A program made the position numbers and the translations under genes. 64,000 bases of DNA. Origin: Pyropia yezoensis (Eukaryota; Rhodophyta; Bangiophyceae; Bangiales; Bangiaceae). The notes under the pieces were generated by a model. It had not been told where the DNA came from, did not search any database, and saw only the letters and a list, made by a program, of their open reading frames with translations. The DNA lies in assembly GCA_009829735.1 (NCBI GenBank), contig CM020618.1:32898894-32962893 (forward strand), in the 5' to 3' direction. Shown here one piece after another: positions 21,301 to 35,700 of this stretch (the stretch's first letter is position 1; the number at the start of each line of letters is the position of its first letter).

Positions 21301-24300
21301 TGTTCCCAACTTTCCGTGCGGAAGTGGCGCGTCCCACCCATGCGCAACGTCCCCGATGCGGGTGGTGTCCCAATTTTACCCCTTGAGGTGCTTTTTGGAT
21401 GCGCGACCTGGACGACGCGGAGGAAGGTAGCGGGTGACCGCGGCTTCAGCGGTCGATTTTTTGTATTCATTTCCGAGCCTACGCGCCAGACTGGCGTCCT
21501 GCAGCCGCACGAATGGCGCCCTACACGGCCGGGGGTGCCATGACGCCCCCGGAGGCGCATAGACGCCCCGGCCCGTGCGGGGAGCGGAGGAGTGCCCCAG
21601 CTGACGCACGCATGCGGGATGGAATGAGTACATTTTTCCCAACGTTGCGTGCGAAAGTGGCGCGTCCCACCCATGCGCAACGTCCCCGATGCGGGTGGTG
21701 TCCCAATTTTACCCCTGGAGGTGCTTTTTGAATGATGCGCGACCTGGACGACGCGGAGGAAGGTAGCGGGTGACCGCGGCTTCAGCGGTCGATTTTTTGT
21801 ATTCATTTCCGAGCCTACGCGCCAGACTGGCGTCCTGGAGCCGCACGAATGGCGCCCTACACGGCTGGGGGTGCCATGACGCCCCCGGAGGCGCATAGAC
21901 GCCCCGGCCCGTGTGGGGGCGGAGGAGTGCCCCAGCTGACGCACGCGCGCGGGATGTAATGAGTACATTTGTTCCCAACTTTCCGTGCGGAAGTGGCGCG
22001 TCCCACCCATGCGCAACGTCCCCGATGCGGGTGGTGTCCCAATTTTACCCCTTGAGGTGCTTTTTGGATGCGCGACCTGGACGACGCGGAGGGCGGCAGT
22101 GGGTGACCGCGGCCTGGCAGTTAGAATCTGTGTACTTAAGTTCGAGTCTACGCGCCACACTGGCGTCCTGCAGCCGCACGAATGGCGCCCTACACGGCCG
22201 GGGGTGCCATGACGCCCCCGGAGGCGCATAGACGCCCCGGCCCGTGCGGGGAGCGGAGGAGTGCCCCAGCTGACGCACGCATGCGGGATGGAATGAGTAC
22301 ATTTTTCCCAACGTTGCGTGCGAAAGTGGCGCGTCCCACCCATGCGCAACGTCCCCGATGCGGGTGGTGTCCCAATTTTACCCCTGGAGGTGCTTTTTGA
22401 ATGATGCGCGACCTGGACGACGCGGAGGAAGGTAGCGGGTGACCGCGGCTTCAGCGGTCGATTTTTTGTATTCATTTCCGAGCCTACGCGCCAGACTGGC
22501 GTCCTGGAGCCGCACGAATGGCGCCCTACACGGCTGGGGGTGCCATGACGCCCCCGGAGGCGCATAGACGCCCCGGCCCGTGTGGGGAGCGGAGGAGTGC
22601 CCCAGCTGACGCACGCGCGCGGGATGTAATGAGTACATTTGTTCCCAACTTTCCGTGCGGAAGTGGCGCGTCCCACCCATGCGCAACGTCCCCGATGCGG
22701 GTGGTGTCCCAATTTTACCCCTGGAGGTGCTTTTTGAATGATGCGCGACCTGGACGACGCGGAGGAAGGTAGCGGGTGACCGCGGCTTCAGCGGTCGATT
22801 TTTTGTATTCATTTCCGAGCCTACGCGCCAGACTGGCGTCCTGGAGCCGCACGAATGGCGCCCTACACGGCTGGGGGTGCCATGACGCCCCCGGAGGCGC
22901 ATAGACGCCCCGGCCCGTGTGGGGAGCGGAGGAGTGCCCCAGCTGACGCACGCGCGCGGGATGGAATGAGTACATTTGTTCCCAACTTTCCGTGCGGAAG
23001 TGGCGCGTCCCACCCATGCGCAACGTCCCCGATGCGGGTGGTGTCCCAATTTTACCCCTTGAGGTGCTTTTTGGATGCGCGACCTGGACGACGCGGAGGG
23101 CGGCAGTGGGTGACCGCGGCCTGGCAGTTAGAATGTGTGTATTTAAGTCCGAGTCTACGCGCCACACTGGCGTCCTGCAGCCGCACGAATGGCGCCCTAC
23201 ACGGCCGGGGGTGCCATGACGCCCCCGGAGGCGCATAGACGCCCCGGCCCGTGCGGGGAGCGGAGGAGTGCCCCAGCTGACGCACGCATGCGGGATGGAA
23301 TGAGTACATTTTTCCCAACGTTGCGTGCGAAAGTGGCGCGTCCCACCCATGCGCAACGTCCCCGATGCGGGTGGTGTCCCAATTTTACCCCTGGAGGTGC
23401 TTTTTGAATGATGCGCGACCTGGACGACGCGGAGGAAGGTAGCGGGTGACCGCGGCTTCAGCGGTCGATTTTTTGTATTCATTTCCGAGCCTACGCGCCA
23501 GACTGGCGTCCTGGAGCCGCACGAATGGCGCCCTACACGGCTGGGGGTGCCATGACGCCCCCGGAGGCGCATAGACGCCCCGGCCCGTGTGGGGAGCGGA
23601 GGAGTGCCCCAGCTGACGCACGCGCGCGGGATGTAATGAGTACATTTGTTCCCAACTTTCCGTGCGGAAGTGGCGCGTCCCACCCATGCGCAACGTCCCC
23701 GATGCGGGTGGTGTCCCAATTTTACCCCTGGAGGTGCTTTTTGAATGATGCGCGACCTGGACGACGCGGAGGAAGGTAGCGGGTGACCGCGGCTTCAGCG
23801 GTCGATTTTTTGTATTCATTTCCGAGCCTACGCGCCAGACTGGCGTCCTGGAGCCGCACGAATGGCGCCCTACACGGCTGGGGGTGCCATGACGCCCCCG
23901 GAGGCGCATAGACGCCCCGGCCCGTGTGGGGAGCGGAGGAGTGCCCCAGCTGACGCACGCGCGCGGGATGGAATGAGTACATTTGTTCCCAACTTTCCGT
24001 GCGGAAGTGGCGCGTCCCACCCATGCGCAACGTCCCCGATGCGGGTGGTGTCCCAATTTTACCCCTTGAGGTGCTTTTTGGATGCGCGACCTGGACGACG
24101 CGGAGGGCGGCAGTGGGTGACCGCGGCCTGGCAGTTAGAATGTGTGTATTTAAGTCCGAGTCTACGCGCCACACTGGCGTCCTGCAGCCGCACGAATGGC
24201 GCCCTACACGGCCGGGGGTGCCATGACGCCCCCGGAGGCGCATAGACGCCCCGGCCCGTGCGGGGAGCGGAGGAGTGCCCCAGCTGACGCACGCATGCGG

Positions 24301-27300
24301 GATGGAATGAGTACATTTTTCCCAACGTTGCGTGCGAAAGTGGCGCGTCCCACCCATGCGCAACGTCCCCGATGCGGGTGGTGTCCCAATTTTACCCCTG
24401 GAGGTGCTTTTTGAATGATGCGCGACCTGGACGACGCGGAGGAAGGTAGCGGGTGACCGCGGCTTCAGCGGTCGATTTTTTGTATTCATTTCCGAGCCTA
24501 CGCGCCAGACTGGCGTCCTGGAGCCGCACGAATGGCGCCCTACACGGCTGGGGGTGCCATGACGCCCCCGGAGGCGCATAGACGCCCCGGCCCGTGTGGG
24601 GAGCGGAGGAGTGCCCCAGCTGACGCACGCGCGCGGGATGGAATGAGTACATTTGTTCCCAACTTTCCGTGCGGAAGTGGCGCGTCCCACCCATGCGCAA
24701 CGTCCCCGATGCGGGTGGTGTCCCAATTTTACCCCTGGAGGTGCTTTTTGGATGCGCGACCTGGACGACGCGGAGGGCGGCAGTGGGTGACCGCGGCCTG
24801 GCAGTTAGAATGTGTGTACTTAAGTTCCGAGTCTACGCGCCACACTGGCGTCCTGCAGCCGCACGAATGGCGCCCTACACGGCCGGGGGTGCCATGACGC
24901 CCCCGGAGGCGCATAGACGCCCCGGCCCGTGCGGGGAGCGGAGGAGTGCCCCAGCTGACGCACGCATGCGGGATGGAATGAGTACATTTTTCCCAACGTT
25001 GCGTGCGAAAGTGGCGCGTCCCACCCATGCGCAACGTCCCCGATGCGGGTGGTGTCCCAATTTTACCCCTGGAGGTGCTTTTTGAATGATGCGCGACCTG
25101 GACGACGCGGAGGAAGGTAGCGGGTGACCGCGGCTTCAGCGGTCGATTTTTTGTATTCATTTCCGAGCCTACGCGCCAGACTGGCGTCCTGGAGCCGCAC
25201 GAATGGCGCCCTGCACGGCTGGGGGTGCCATGACGCCCCCGGAGGCGCATAGACGCCCCGGCCCGTGTGGGGAGCGGAGGAGTGCCCCAGCTGACGCACG
25301 CGCGCGGGATGGAATGAGTACATTTGTTCCCAACTTTCCGTGCGGAAGTGGCGCGTCCCACCCATGCGCAACGTCCCCGATGCGGGTGGTGTCCCAATTT
25401 TACCCCTGGAGGTGCTTTTTGGATGCGCGACCTGGACGACGCGGAGGGGGCAGTGGGTGACCGCGGCTTCAGCGGTCGATTTTTGTATTCATTTCCGAGC
25501 CTACGCGCCAGACTGGCGTCCTGGAGCCGCACGAATGGCGCCCTACACGGCTGGGGGTGCCATGACGCCCCCGGAGGCGCATAGACGCCCCGGCCCGTGC
25601 GGGGAGCGGAGGAGTGCCCCAGCTGACGCACGCGCGCGGGATGTAATGAGTACATTTGTTCCCAACTTTCCGTGCGGAAGTGGCGCGTCCCACCCATGCG
25701 CAACGTCCCCGATGCGGGTGGTGTCCCAATTTTACCCCTTGAGGTGCTTTTTGGATGCGCGACCTGGACGACGCGGAGGGCGGCAGTGGGTGACCGCGGC
25801 CTGGCAGTTAGAATGTGTGTACTTAAGTTCGAGTCTACGCGCCACACTGGCGTCCTGCAGCCGCACGAATGGCGCCCTACACGGCCGGGGGTGCCATGAC
25901 GCCCCCGGAGGCGCATAGACGCCCCGGCCCGTGCGGGGAGCGGAGGAGTGCCCCAGCTGACGCACGCATGCGGGATGGAATGAGTACATTTTTCCCAACG
26001 TTGCGTGCGAAAGTGGCGCGTCCCACCCATGCGCAACGTCCCCGATGCGGGTGGTGTCCCAATTTTACCCCTGGAGGTGCTTTTTGAATGATGCGCGACC
26101 TGGACGACGCGGAGGAAGGTAGCGGGTGACCGCGGCTTCAGCGGTCGATTTTTTGTATTCATTTCCGAGCCTACGCGCCAGACTGGCGTCCTGGAGCCGC
26201 ACGAATGGCGCCCTACACGGCTGGGGGTGCCATGACGCCCCCGGAGGCGCATAGACGCCCCGGCCCGTGTGGGGAGCGGAGGAGTGCCCCAGCTGACGCA
26301 CGCGCGCGGGATGGAATGAGTACATTTGTTCCCAACTTTCCGTGCGGAAGTGGCGCGTCCCACCCATGCGCAACGTCCCCGATGCGGGTGGTGTCCCAAT
26401 TTTACCCCTGGAGGTGCTTTTTGAATGATGCGCGACCTGGACGACGCGGAGGAAGGTAGCGGGTGACCGCGGCTTCAGCGGTCGATTTTTTGTATTCATT
26501 TCCGAGCCTACGCGCCAGACTGGCGTCCTGGAGCCGCACGAATGGCGCCCTACACGGCTGGGGGTGCCATGACGCCCCCGGAGGCGCATAGACGCCCCGG
26601 CCCGTGTGGGGAGCGGAGGAGTGCCCCAGCTGACGCACGCGCGCGGGATGGAATGAGTACATTTGTTCCCAACTTTCCGTGCGGAAGTGGCGCGTCCCAC
26701 CCATGCGCAACGTCCCCGATGCGGGTGGTGTCCCAATTTTACCCCTTGAGGTGCTTTTTGGATGCGCGACCTGGACGACGCGGAGGGCGGCAGTGGGTGA
26801 CCGCGGCCTGGCAGTTAGAATGTGTGTATTTAAGTCCGAGTCTACGCGCCACACTGGCGTCCTGCAGCCGCACGAATGGCGCCCTACACGGCCGGGGGTG
26901 CCATGACGCCCCCGGAGGCGCATAGACGCCCCGGCCCGTGCGGGGAGCGGAGGAGTGCCCCAGCTGACGCACGCATGCGGGATGGAATGAGTACATTTTT
27001 CCCAACGTTGCGTGCGAAAGTGGCGCGTCCCACCCATGCGCAACGTCCCCGATGCGGGTGGTGTCCCAATTTTACCCCTGGAGGTGCTTTTTGAATGATG
27101 CGCGACCTGGACGACGCGGAGGAAGGTAGCGGGTGACCGCGGCTTCAGCGGTCGATTTTTTGTATTCATTTCCGAGCCTACGCGCCAGACTGGCGTCCTG
27201 GAGCCGCACGAATGGCGCCCTACACGGCTGGGGGTGCCATGACGCCCCCGGAGGCGCATAGACGCCCCGGCCCGTGTGGGGAGCGGAGGAGTGCCCCAGC

Positions 27301-30300
27301 TGACGCACGCGCGCGGGATGGAATGAGTACATTTGTTCCCAACTTTCCGTGCGGAAGTGGCGCGTCCCACCCATGCGCAACGTCCCCGATGCGGGTGGTG
27401 TCCCAATTTTACCCCTGGAGGTGCTTTTTGAATGATGCGCGACCTGGACGACGCGGAGGAAGGTAGCGGGTGACCGCGGCTTCAGCGGTCGATTTTTTGT
27501 ATTCATTTCCGAGCCTACGCGCCAGACTGGCGTCCTGGAGCCGCACGAATGGCGCCCTACACGGCTGGGGGTGCCATGACGCCCCCGGAGGCGCATAGAC
27601 GCCCCGGCCCGTGTGGGGAGCGGAGGAGTGCCCCAGCTGACGCACGCGCGCGGGATGGAATGAGTACATTTGTTCCCAACTTTCCGTGCGGAAGTGGCGC
27701 GTCCCACCCATGCGCAACGTCCCCGATGCGGGTGGTGTCCCAATTTTACCCCTTGAGGTGCTTTTTGGATGCGCGACCTGGACGACGCGGAGGGCGGCAG
27801 TGGGTGACCGCGGCCTGGCAGTTAGAATGTGTGTATTTAAGTCCGAGTCTACGCGCCACACTGGCGTCCTGCAGCCGCACGAATGGCGCCCTACACGGCC
27901 GGGGGTGCCATGACGCCCCCGGAGGCGCATAGACGCCCCGGCCCGTGCGGGGAGCGGAGGAGTGCCCCAGCTGACGCACGCATGCGGGATGGAATGAGTA
28001 CATTTTTCCCAACGTTGCGTGCGAAAGTGGCGCGTCCCACCCATGCGCAACGTCCCCGATGCGGGTGGTGTCCCAATTTTACCCCTGGAGGTGCTTTTTG
28101 AATGATGCGCGACCTGGACGACGCGGAGGAAGGTAGCGGGTGACCGCGGCTTCAGCGGTCGATTTTTTGTATTCATTTCCGAGCCTACGCGCCAGACTGG
28201 CGTCCTGGAGCCGCACGAATGGCGCCCTACACGGCTGGGGGTGCCATGACGCCCCCGGAGGCGCATAGACGCCCCGGCCCGTGTGGGGAGCGGAGGAGTG
28301 CCCCAGCTGACGCACGCGCGCGGGATGGAATGAGTACATTTGTTCCCAACTTTCCGTGCGGAAGTGGCGCGTCCCACCCATGCGCAACGTCCCCGATGCG
28401 GGTGGTGTCCCAATTTTACCCCTGGAGGTGCTTTTTGAATGATGCGCGACCTGGACGACGCGGAGGAGGTAGCGGGTGACCGCGGCTTCAGCGGTCGATT
28501 TTTTGTATTCATTTCCGAGCCTACGCGCCAGACTGGCGTCCTGGAGCCGCACGAATGGCGCCCTACACGGCTGGGGGTGCCATGACGCCCCCGGAGGCGC
28601 ATAGACGCCCCGGCCCGTGTGGGGAGCGGAGGAGTGCCCCAGCTGACGCACGCGCGCGGGATGGAATGAGTACATTTGTTCCCAACTTTCCGTGCGGAAG
28701 TGGCGCGTCCCACCCATGCGCAACGTCCCCGATGCGGGTGGTGTCCCAATTTTACCCCTGGAGGTGCTTTTTGTGATGCGCGACCTGGACGACGCGGAGG
28801 AGGTAGCGGGTGACCGCGGCTTCAGCGGTCGATTTTTTGTATTCATTTCCGAGCCTACGCGCCAGACTGGCGTCCTGCAGCCGCACGAATGGCGCCCTAC
28901 ACGGCCGGGGGTGCCATGACGCCCCCGGAGGCGCATAGACGCCCCGGCCCGTGCGGGGAGCGGAGGAGTGCCCCAGCTGACGCACGCATGCGGGATGGAA
29001 TGAGTACATTTTTCCCAACGTTGCGTGCGAAAGTGGCGCGTCCCACCCATGCGCAACGTCCCCGATGCGGGTGGTGTCCCAATTTTACCCCTGGAGGTGC
29101 TTTTTGAATGATGCGCGACCTGGACGACGCGGAGGAAGGTAGCGGGTGACCGCGGCTTCAGCGGTCGATTTTTTGTATTCATTTCCGAGCCTACGCGCCA
29201 GACTGGCGTCCTGGAGCCGCACGAATGGCGCCCTACACGGCTGGGGGTGCCATGACGCCCCCGGAGGCGCATAGACGCCCCGGCCCGTGTGGGGAGCGGA
29301 GGAGTGCCCCAGCTGACGCACGCGCGCGGGATGTAATGAGTACATTTGTTCCCAACTTTCCGTGCGGAAGTGGCGCGTCCCACCCATGCGCAACGTCCCC
29401 GATGCGGGTGGTGTCCCAATTTTACCCCTTGAGGTGCTTTTTGGATGCGCGACCTGGACGACGCGGAGGGCGGCAGTGGGTGACCGCGGCCTGGCAGTTA
29501 GAATGTGTGTATTTAAGTCCGAGTCTACGCGCCACACTGGCGTCCTGCAGCCGCACGAATGGCGCCCTACACGGCCGGGGGTGCCATGACGCCCCCGGAG
29601 GCGCATAGACGCCCCGGCCCGTGCGGGGAGCGGAGGAGTGCCCCAGCTGACGCACGCATGCGGGATGGAATGAGTACATTTTTCCCAACGTTGCGTGCGA
29701 AAGTGGCGCGTCCCACCCATGCGCAACGTCCCCGATGCGGGTGGTGTCCCAATTTTACCCCTGGAGGTGCTTTTTGAATGATGCGCGACCTGGACGACGC
29801 GGAGGAAGGTAGCGGGTGACCGCGGCTTCAGCGGTCGATTTTTTGTATTCATTTCCGAGCCTACGCGCCAGACTGGCGTCCTGGAGCCGCACGAATGGCG
29901 CCCTACACGGCTGGGGGTGCCATGACGCCCCCGGAGGCGCATAGACGCCCCGGCCCGTGTGGGGAGCGGAGGAGTGCCCCAGCTGACGCACGCGCGCGGG
30001 ATGGAATGAGTACATTTGTTCCCAACTTTCCGTGCGGAAGTGGCGCGTCCCACCCATGCGCAACGTCCCCGATGCGGGTGGTGTCCCAATTTTACCCCTG
30101 GAGGTGCTTTTTGAATGATGCGCGACCTGGACGACGCGGAGGAAGGTAGCGGGTGACCGCGGCTTCAGCGGTCGATTTTTTGTATTCATTTCCGAGCCTA
30201 CGCGCCAGACTGGCGTCCTGGAGCCGCACGAATGGCGCCCTACACGGCTGGGGGTGCCATGACGCCCCCGGAGGCGCATAGACGCCCCGGCCCGTGTGGG

Positions 30301-32770
30301 GAGCGGAGGAGTGCCCCAGCTGACGCACGCGCGCGGGATGGAATGAGTACATTTGTTCCCAACTTTCCGTGCGGAAGTGGCGCGTCCCACCCATGCGCAA
30401 CGTCCCCGATGCGGGTGGTGTCCCAATTTTACCCCTGAGGTGCTTTTTGGATGCGCGACCTGGACGACGCGGAGGGCGGCAGTGGGTGACCGCGGCCTGG
30501 CAGTTAGAATGTGTGTATTATTCCGAGTCTACGCGCCACACTGGCGTCCTGCAGCCGCACGAATGGCGCCCTACACGGCCGGGGGTGCCATGACGCCCCC
30601 GGAGGCGCATAGACGCCCCGGCCCGTGCGGGGAGCGGAGGAGTGCCCCAGCTGACGCACGCATGCGGGATGGAATGAGTACATTTTTCCCAACGTTGCGT
30701 GCGAAAGTGGCGCGTCCCACCCATGCGCAACGTCCCCGATGCGGGTGGTGTCCCAATTTTACCCCTGGAGGTGCTTTTTGAATGATGCGCGACCTGGACG
30801 ACGCGGAGGAAGGTAGCGGGTGACCGCGGCTTCAGCGGTCGATTTTTTGTATTCATTTCCGAGCCTACGCGCCAGACTGGCGTCCTGGAGCCGCACGAAT
30901 GGCGCCCTACACGGCTGGGGGTGCCATGACGCCCCCGGAGGCGCATAGACGCCCCGGCCCGTGTGGGGAGCGGAGGAGTGCCCCAGCTGACGCACGCGCG
31001 CGGGATGGAATGAGTACATTTGTTCCCAACTTTCCGTGCGGAAGTGGCGCGTCCCACCCATGCGCAACGTCCCCGATGCGGGTGGTGTCCCAATTTTACC
31101 CCTGGAGGTGCTTTTTGAATGATGCGCGACCTGGACGACGCGGAGGAAGGTAGCGGGTGACCGCGGCTTCAGCGGTCGATTTTTTGTATTCATTTCCGAG
31201 CCTACGCGCCAGACTGGCGTCCTGGAGCCGCACGAATGGCGCCCTACACGGCTGGGGGTGCCATGACGCCCCCGGAGGCGCATAGACGCCCCGGCCCGTG
31301 TGGGGAGCGGAGGAGTGCCCCAGCTGACGCACGCGCGCGGGATGGAATGAGTACATTTGTTCCCAACTTTCCGTGCGGAAGTGGCGCGTCCCACCCATGC
31401 GCAACGTCCCCGATGCGGGTGGTGTCCCAATTTTACCCCTTGAGGTGCTTTTTGGATGCGCGACCTGGACGACGCGGAGGGCGGCAGTGGGTGACCGCGG
31501 CCTGGCAGTTAGAATGTGTGTATTAAGTCCGAGTCTACGCGCCACACTGGCGTCCTGGAGCCGCACGAATGGCGCCCTACACGGCCGGGGGTGCCATGAC
31601 GCCCCCGGAGGCGCATAGACGCCCCGGCCCGTGCGGGGAGCGGAGGAGTGCCCCAGCTGACGCACGCATGCGGGATGGAATGAGTACATTTTTCCCAACG
31701 TTGCGTGCGAAAGTGGCGCGTCCCACCCATGCGCAACGTCCCCGATGCGGGTGGTGTCCCAATTTTACCCCTGGAGGTGCTTTTTGAATGATGCGCGACC
31801 TGGACGACGCGGAGGAAGGTAGCGGGTGACCGCGGCTTCAGCGGTCGATTTTTTGTATTCATTTCCGAGCCTACGCGCCAGACTGGCGTCCTGGAGCCGC
31901 ACGAATGGCGCCCTACACGGCTGGGGGTGCCATGACGCCCCCGGAGGCGCATAGACGCCCCGGCCCGTGTGGGGAGCGGAGGAGTGCCCCAGCTGACGCA
32001 CGCGCGCGGGATGGAATGAGTACATTTGTTCCCAACTTTCCGTGCGGAAGTGGCGCGTCCCACCCATGCGCAACGTCCCCGATGCGGGTGGTGTCCCAAT
32101 TTTACCCCTGGAGGTGCTTTTTGAATGATGCGCGACCTGGACGACGCGGAGGAAGGTAGCGGGTGACCGCGGCTTCAGCGGTCGATTTTTTGTATTCATT
32201 TCCGAGCCTACGCGCCAGACTGGCGTCCTGGAGCCGCACGAATGGCGCCCTACACGGCTGGGGGTGCCATGACGCCCCCGGAGGCGCATAGACGCCCCGG
32301 CCCGTGTGGGGAGCGGAGGAGTGCCCCAGCTGACGCACGCGCGCGGGATGAATGAGTACATTTGTTCCCAACTTTCCGTGCGGAAGTGGCGCGTCCCACC
32401 CATGCGCAACGTCCCCGATGCGGGTGGTGTCCCAATTTTACCCCTTGAGGTGCTTTTTGGATGCGCGACCTGGACGACGCGGAGGGCGGCAGTGGGTGAC
32501 CGCGGCCTGGCAGTTAGAATGTGTGTATTAAGTCCGAGTCTACGCGCCACACTGGCGTCCTGCAGCCGCACGAATGGCGCCCTACACGGCCGGGGGTGCC
32601 ATGACGCCCCCGGAGGCGCATAGACGCCCCGGCCCGTGCGGGGAGCGGAGGAGTGCCCCAGCTGACGCACGCATGCGGGATGGAATGAGTACATTTTTCC
32701 CAACGTTGCGTGCGAAAGTGGCGCGTCCCACCCATGCGCAACGTCCCCGATGCGGGTGGTGTCCCAATTT
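18367..32770. repeat. left flank of satellite: 1,007-bp three-monomer higher-order repeat
   Basis: B monomers recur about every 1,007 bp (three monomers), for example around 18.60, 19.60, 20.61, 21.61, 23.29, 24.30, 25.97, 26.98 and 27.98 kb. Several shorter 670-bp steps (21.61 to 22.28, 24.30 to 24.97, 28.99 to 29.66 kb) indicate loss of one A monomer. The monomer preceding B usually carries the divergent TTAGAATGTGTGTA patch. It is replaced by the ordinary A sequence around 21.38-21.48 and 28.77-28.87 kb. Confidence 0.9.
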
Positions 32771-35700
32771 TACCCCTGGAGGTGCTTTTTGAATGATGCG
32801 CGACCTGGACGACGCGGAGGAAGGTAGCGGGTGACCGCGGCTTCAGCGGTCGATTTTTTGTATTCATTTCCGAGCCTACGCGCCAGACTGGCGTCCTGGA
32901 GCCGCACGAATGGCGCCCTACACGGCTGGGGGTGCCATGACGCCCCCGGAGGCGCATAGACGCCCCGGCCCGTGTGGGGAGCGGAGGAGTGCCCCAGCTG
33001 ACGCACGCGCGCGGGATGGAATGAGTACATTTGTTCCCAACTTTCCGTGCGGAAGTGGCGCGTCCCACCCATGCGCAACGTCCCCGATGCGGGTGGTGTC
33101 CCAATTTTACCCCTGGAGGTGCTTTTTGAATGATGCGCGACCTGGACGACGCGGAGGAAGGTAGCGGGTGACCGCGGCTTCAGCGGTCGATTTTTTGTAT
33201 TCATTTCCGAGCCTACGCGCCAGACTGGCGTCCTGGAGCCGCACGAATGGCGCCCTACACGGCTGGGGGTGCCATGACGCCCCCGGAGGCGCATAGACGC
33301 CCCGGCCCGTGTGGGGAGCGGAGGAGTGCCCCAGCTGACGCACGCGCGCGGGATGGAATGAGTACATTTGTTCCCAACTTTCCGTGCGGAAGTGGCGCGT
33401 CCCACCCATGCGCAACGTCCCCGATGCGGGTGGTGTCCCAATTTTACCCCTGGAGGTGCTTTTTGAATGATGCGCGACCTGGACGACGCGGAGGAAGGTA
33501 GCGGGTGACCGCGGCTTCAGCGGTCGATTTTTTGTATTCATTTCCGAGCCTACGCGCCAGACTGGCGTCCTGGAGCCGCACGAATGGCGCCCTACACGGC
33601 TGGGGGTGCCATGACGCCCCCGGAGGCGCATAGACGCCCCGGCCCGTGTGGGGAGCGGAGGAGTGCCCCAGCTGACGCACGCGCGCGGGATGGAATGAGT
33701 ACATTTGTTCCCAACTTTCCGTGCGGAAGTGGCGCGTCCCACCCATGCGCAACGTCCCCGATGCGGGTGGTGTCCCAATTTTACCCCTGGAGGTGCTTTT
33801 TGAATGATGCTCGACCTGGACGACGCGGAGGAAGGTAGCGGGTGACCGCGGCTTCAGCGGTCGATTTTTTGTATTCATTTCCGAGCCTACGCGCCAGACT
33901 GGCGTCCTGGAGCCGCACGAATGGCGCCCTACACGGCTGGGGGTGCCATGACGCCCCCGGAGGCGCATAGACGCCCCGGCCCGTGTGGGGAGCGGAGGAG
34001 TGCCCCAGCTGACGCACGCGCGCGGGATGGAATGAGTACATTTGTTCCCAACTTTCCGTGCGGAAGTGGCGCGTCCCACCCATGCGCAACGTCCCCGATG
34101 CGGGTGGTGTCCCAATTTTACCCCTGGAGGTGCTTTTTGAATGATGCGCGACCTGGACGACGCGGAGGAAGGTAGCGGGTGACCGCGGCTTCAGCGGTCG
34201 ATTTTTTGTATTCATTTCCGAGCCTACGCGCCAGACTGGCGTCCTGGAGCCGCACGAATGGCGCCCTACACGGCTGGGGGTGCCATGACGCCCCCGGAGG
34301 CGCATAGACGCCCCGGCCCGTGTGGGGAGCGGAGGAGTGCCCCAGCTGACGCACGCGCGCGGGATGGAATGAGTACATTTGTTCCCAACTTTCCGTGCGG
34401 AAGTGGCGCGTCCCACCCATGCGCAACGTCCCCGATGCGGGTGGTGTCCCAATTTTACCCCTGGAGGTGCTTTTTGAATGATGCTCGACCTGGACGACGC
34501 GGAGGAAGGTAGCGGGTGACCGCGGCTTCAGCGGTCGATTTTTTGTATTCATTTCCGAGCCTACGCGCCAGACTGGCGTCCTGGAGCCGCACGAATGGCG
34601 CCCTACACGGCTGGGGGTGCCATGACGCCCCCGGAGGCGCATAGACGCCCCGGCCCGTGTGGGGAGCGGAGGAGTGCCCCAGCTGACGCACGCGCGCGGG
34701 ATGGAATGAGTACATTTGTTCCCAACTTTCCGTGCGGAAGTGGCGCGTCCCACCCATGCGCAACGTCCCCGATGCGGGTGGTGTCCCAATTTTACCCCTG
34801 GAGGTGCTTTTTGAATGATGCGCGACCTGGACGACGCGGAGGAAGGTAGCGGGTGACCGCGGCTTCAGCGGTCGATTTTTTGTATTCATTTCCGAGCCTA
34901 CGCGCCAGACTGGCGTCCTGGAGCCGCACGAATGGCGCCCTACACGGCTGGGGGTGCCATGACGCCCCCGGAGGCGCATAGACGCCCCGGCCCGTGTGGG
35001 GAGCGGAGGAGTGCCCCAGCTGACGCACGCGCGCGGGATGGAATGAGTACATTTGTTCCCAACTTTCCGTGCGGAAGTGGCGCGTCCCACCCATGCGCAA
35101 CGTCCCCGATGCGGGTGGTGTCCCAATTTTACCCCTGGAGGTGCTTTTTGAATGATGCTCGACCTGGACGACGCGGAGGAAGGTAGCGGGTGACCGCGGC
35201 TTCAGCGGTCGATTTTTTGTATTCATTTCCGAGCCTACGCGCCAGACTGGCGTCCTGGAGCCGCACGAATGGCGCCCTACACGGCTGGGGGTGCCATGAC
35301 GCCCCCGGAGGCGCATAGACGCCCCGGCCCGTGTGGGGAGCGGAGGAGTGCCCCAGCTGACGCACGCGCGCGGGATGGAATGAGTACATTTGTTCCCAAC
35401 TTTCCGTGCGGAAGTGGCGCGTCCCACCCATGCGCAACGTCCCCGATGCGGGTGGTGTCCCAATTTTACCCCTGGAGGTGCTTTTTGAATGATGCTCGAC
35501 CTGGACGACGCGGAGGAAGGTAGCGGGTGACCGCGGCTTCAGCGGTCGATTTTTTGTATTCATTTCCGAGCCTACGCGCCAGACTGGCGTCCTGGAGCCG
35601 CACGAATGGCGCCCTACACGGCTGGGGGTGCCATGACGCCCCCGGAGGCGCATAGACGCCCCGGCCCGTGTGGGGAGCGGAGGAGTGCCCCAGCTGACGC

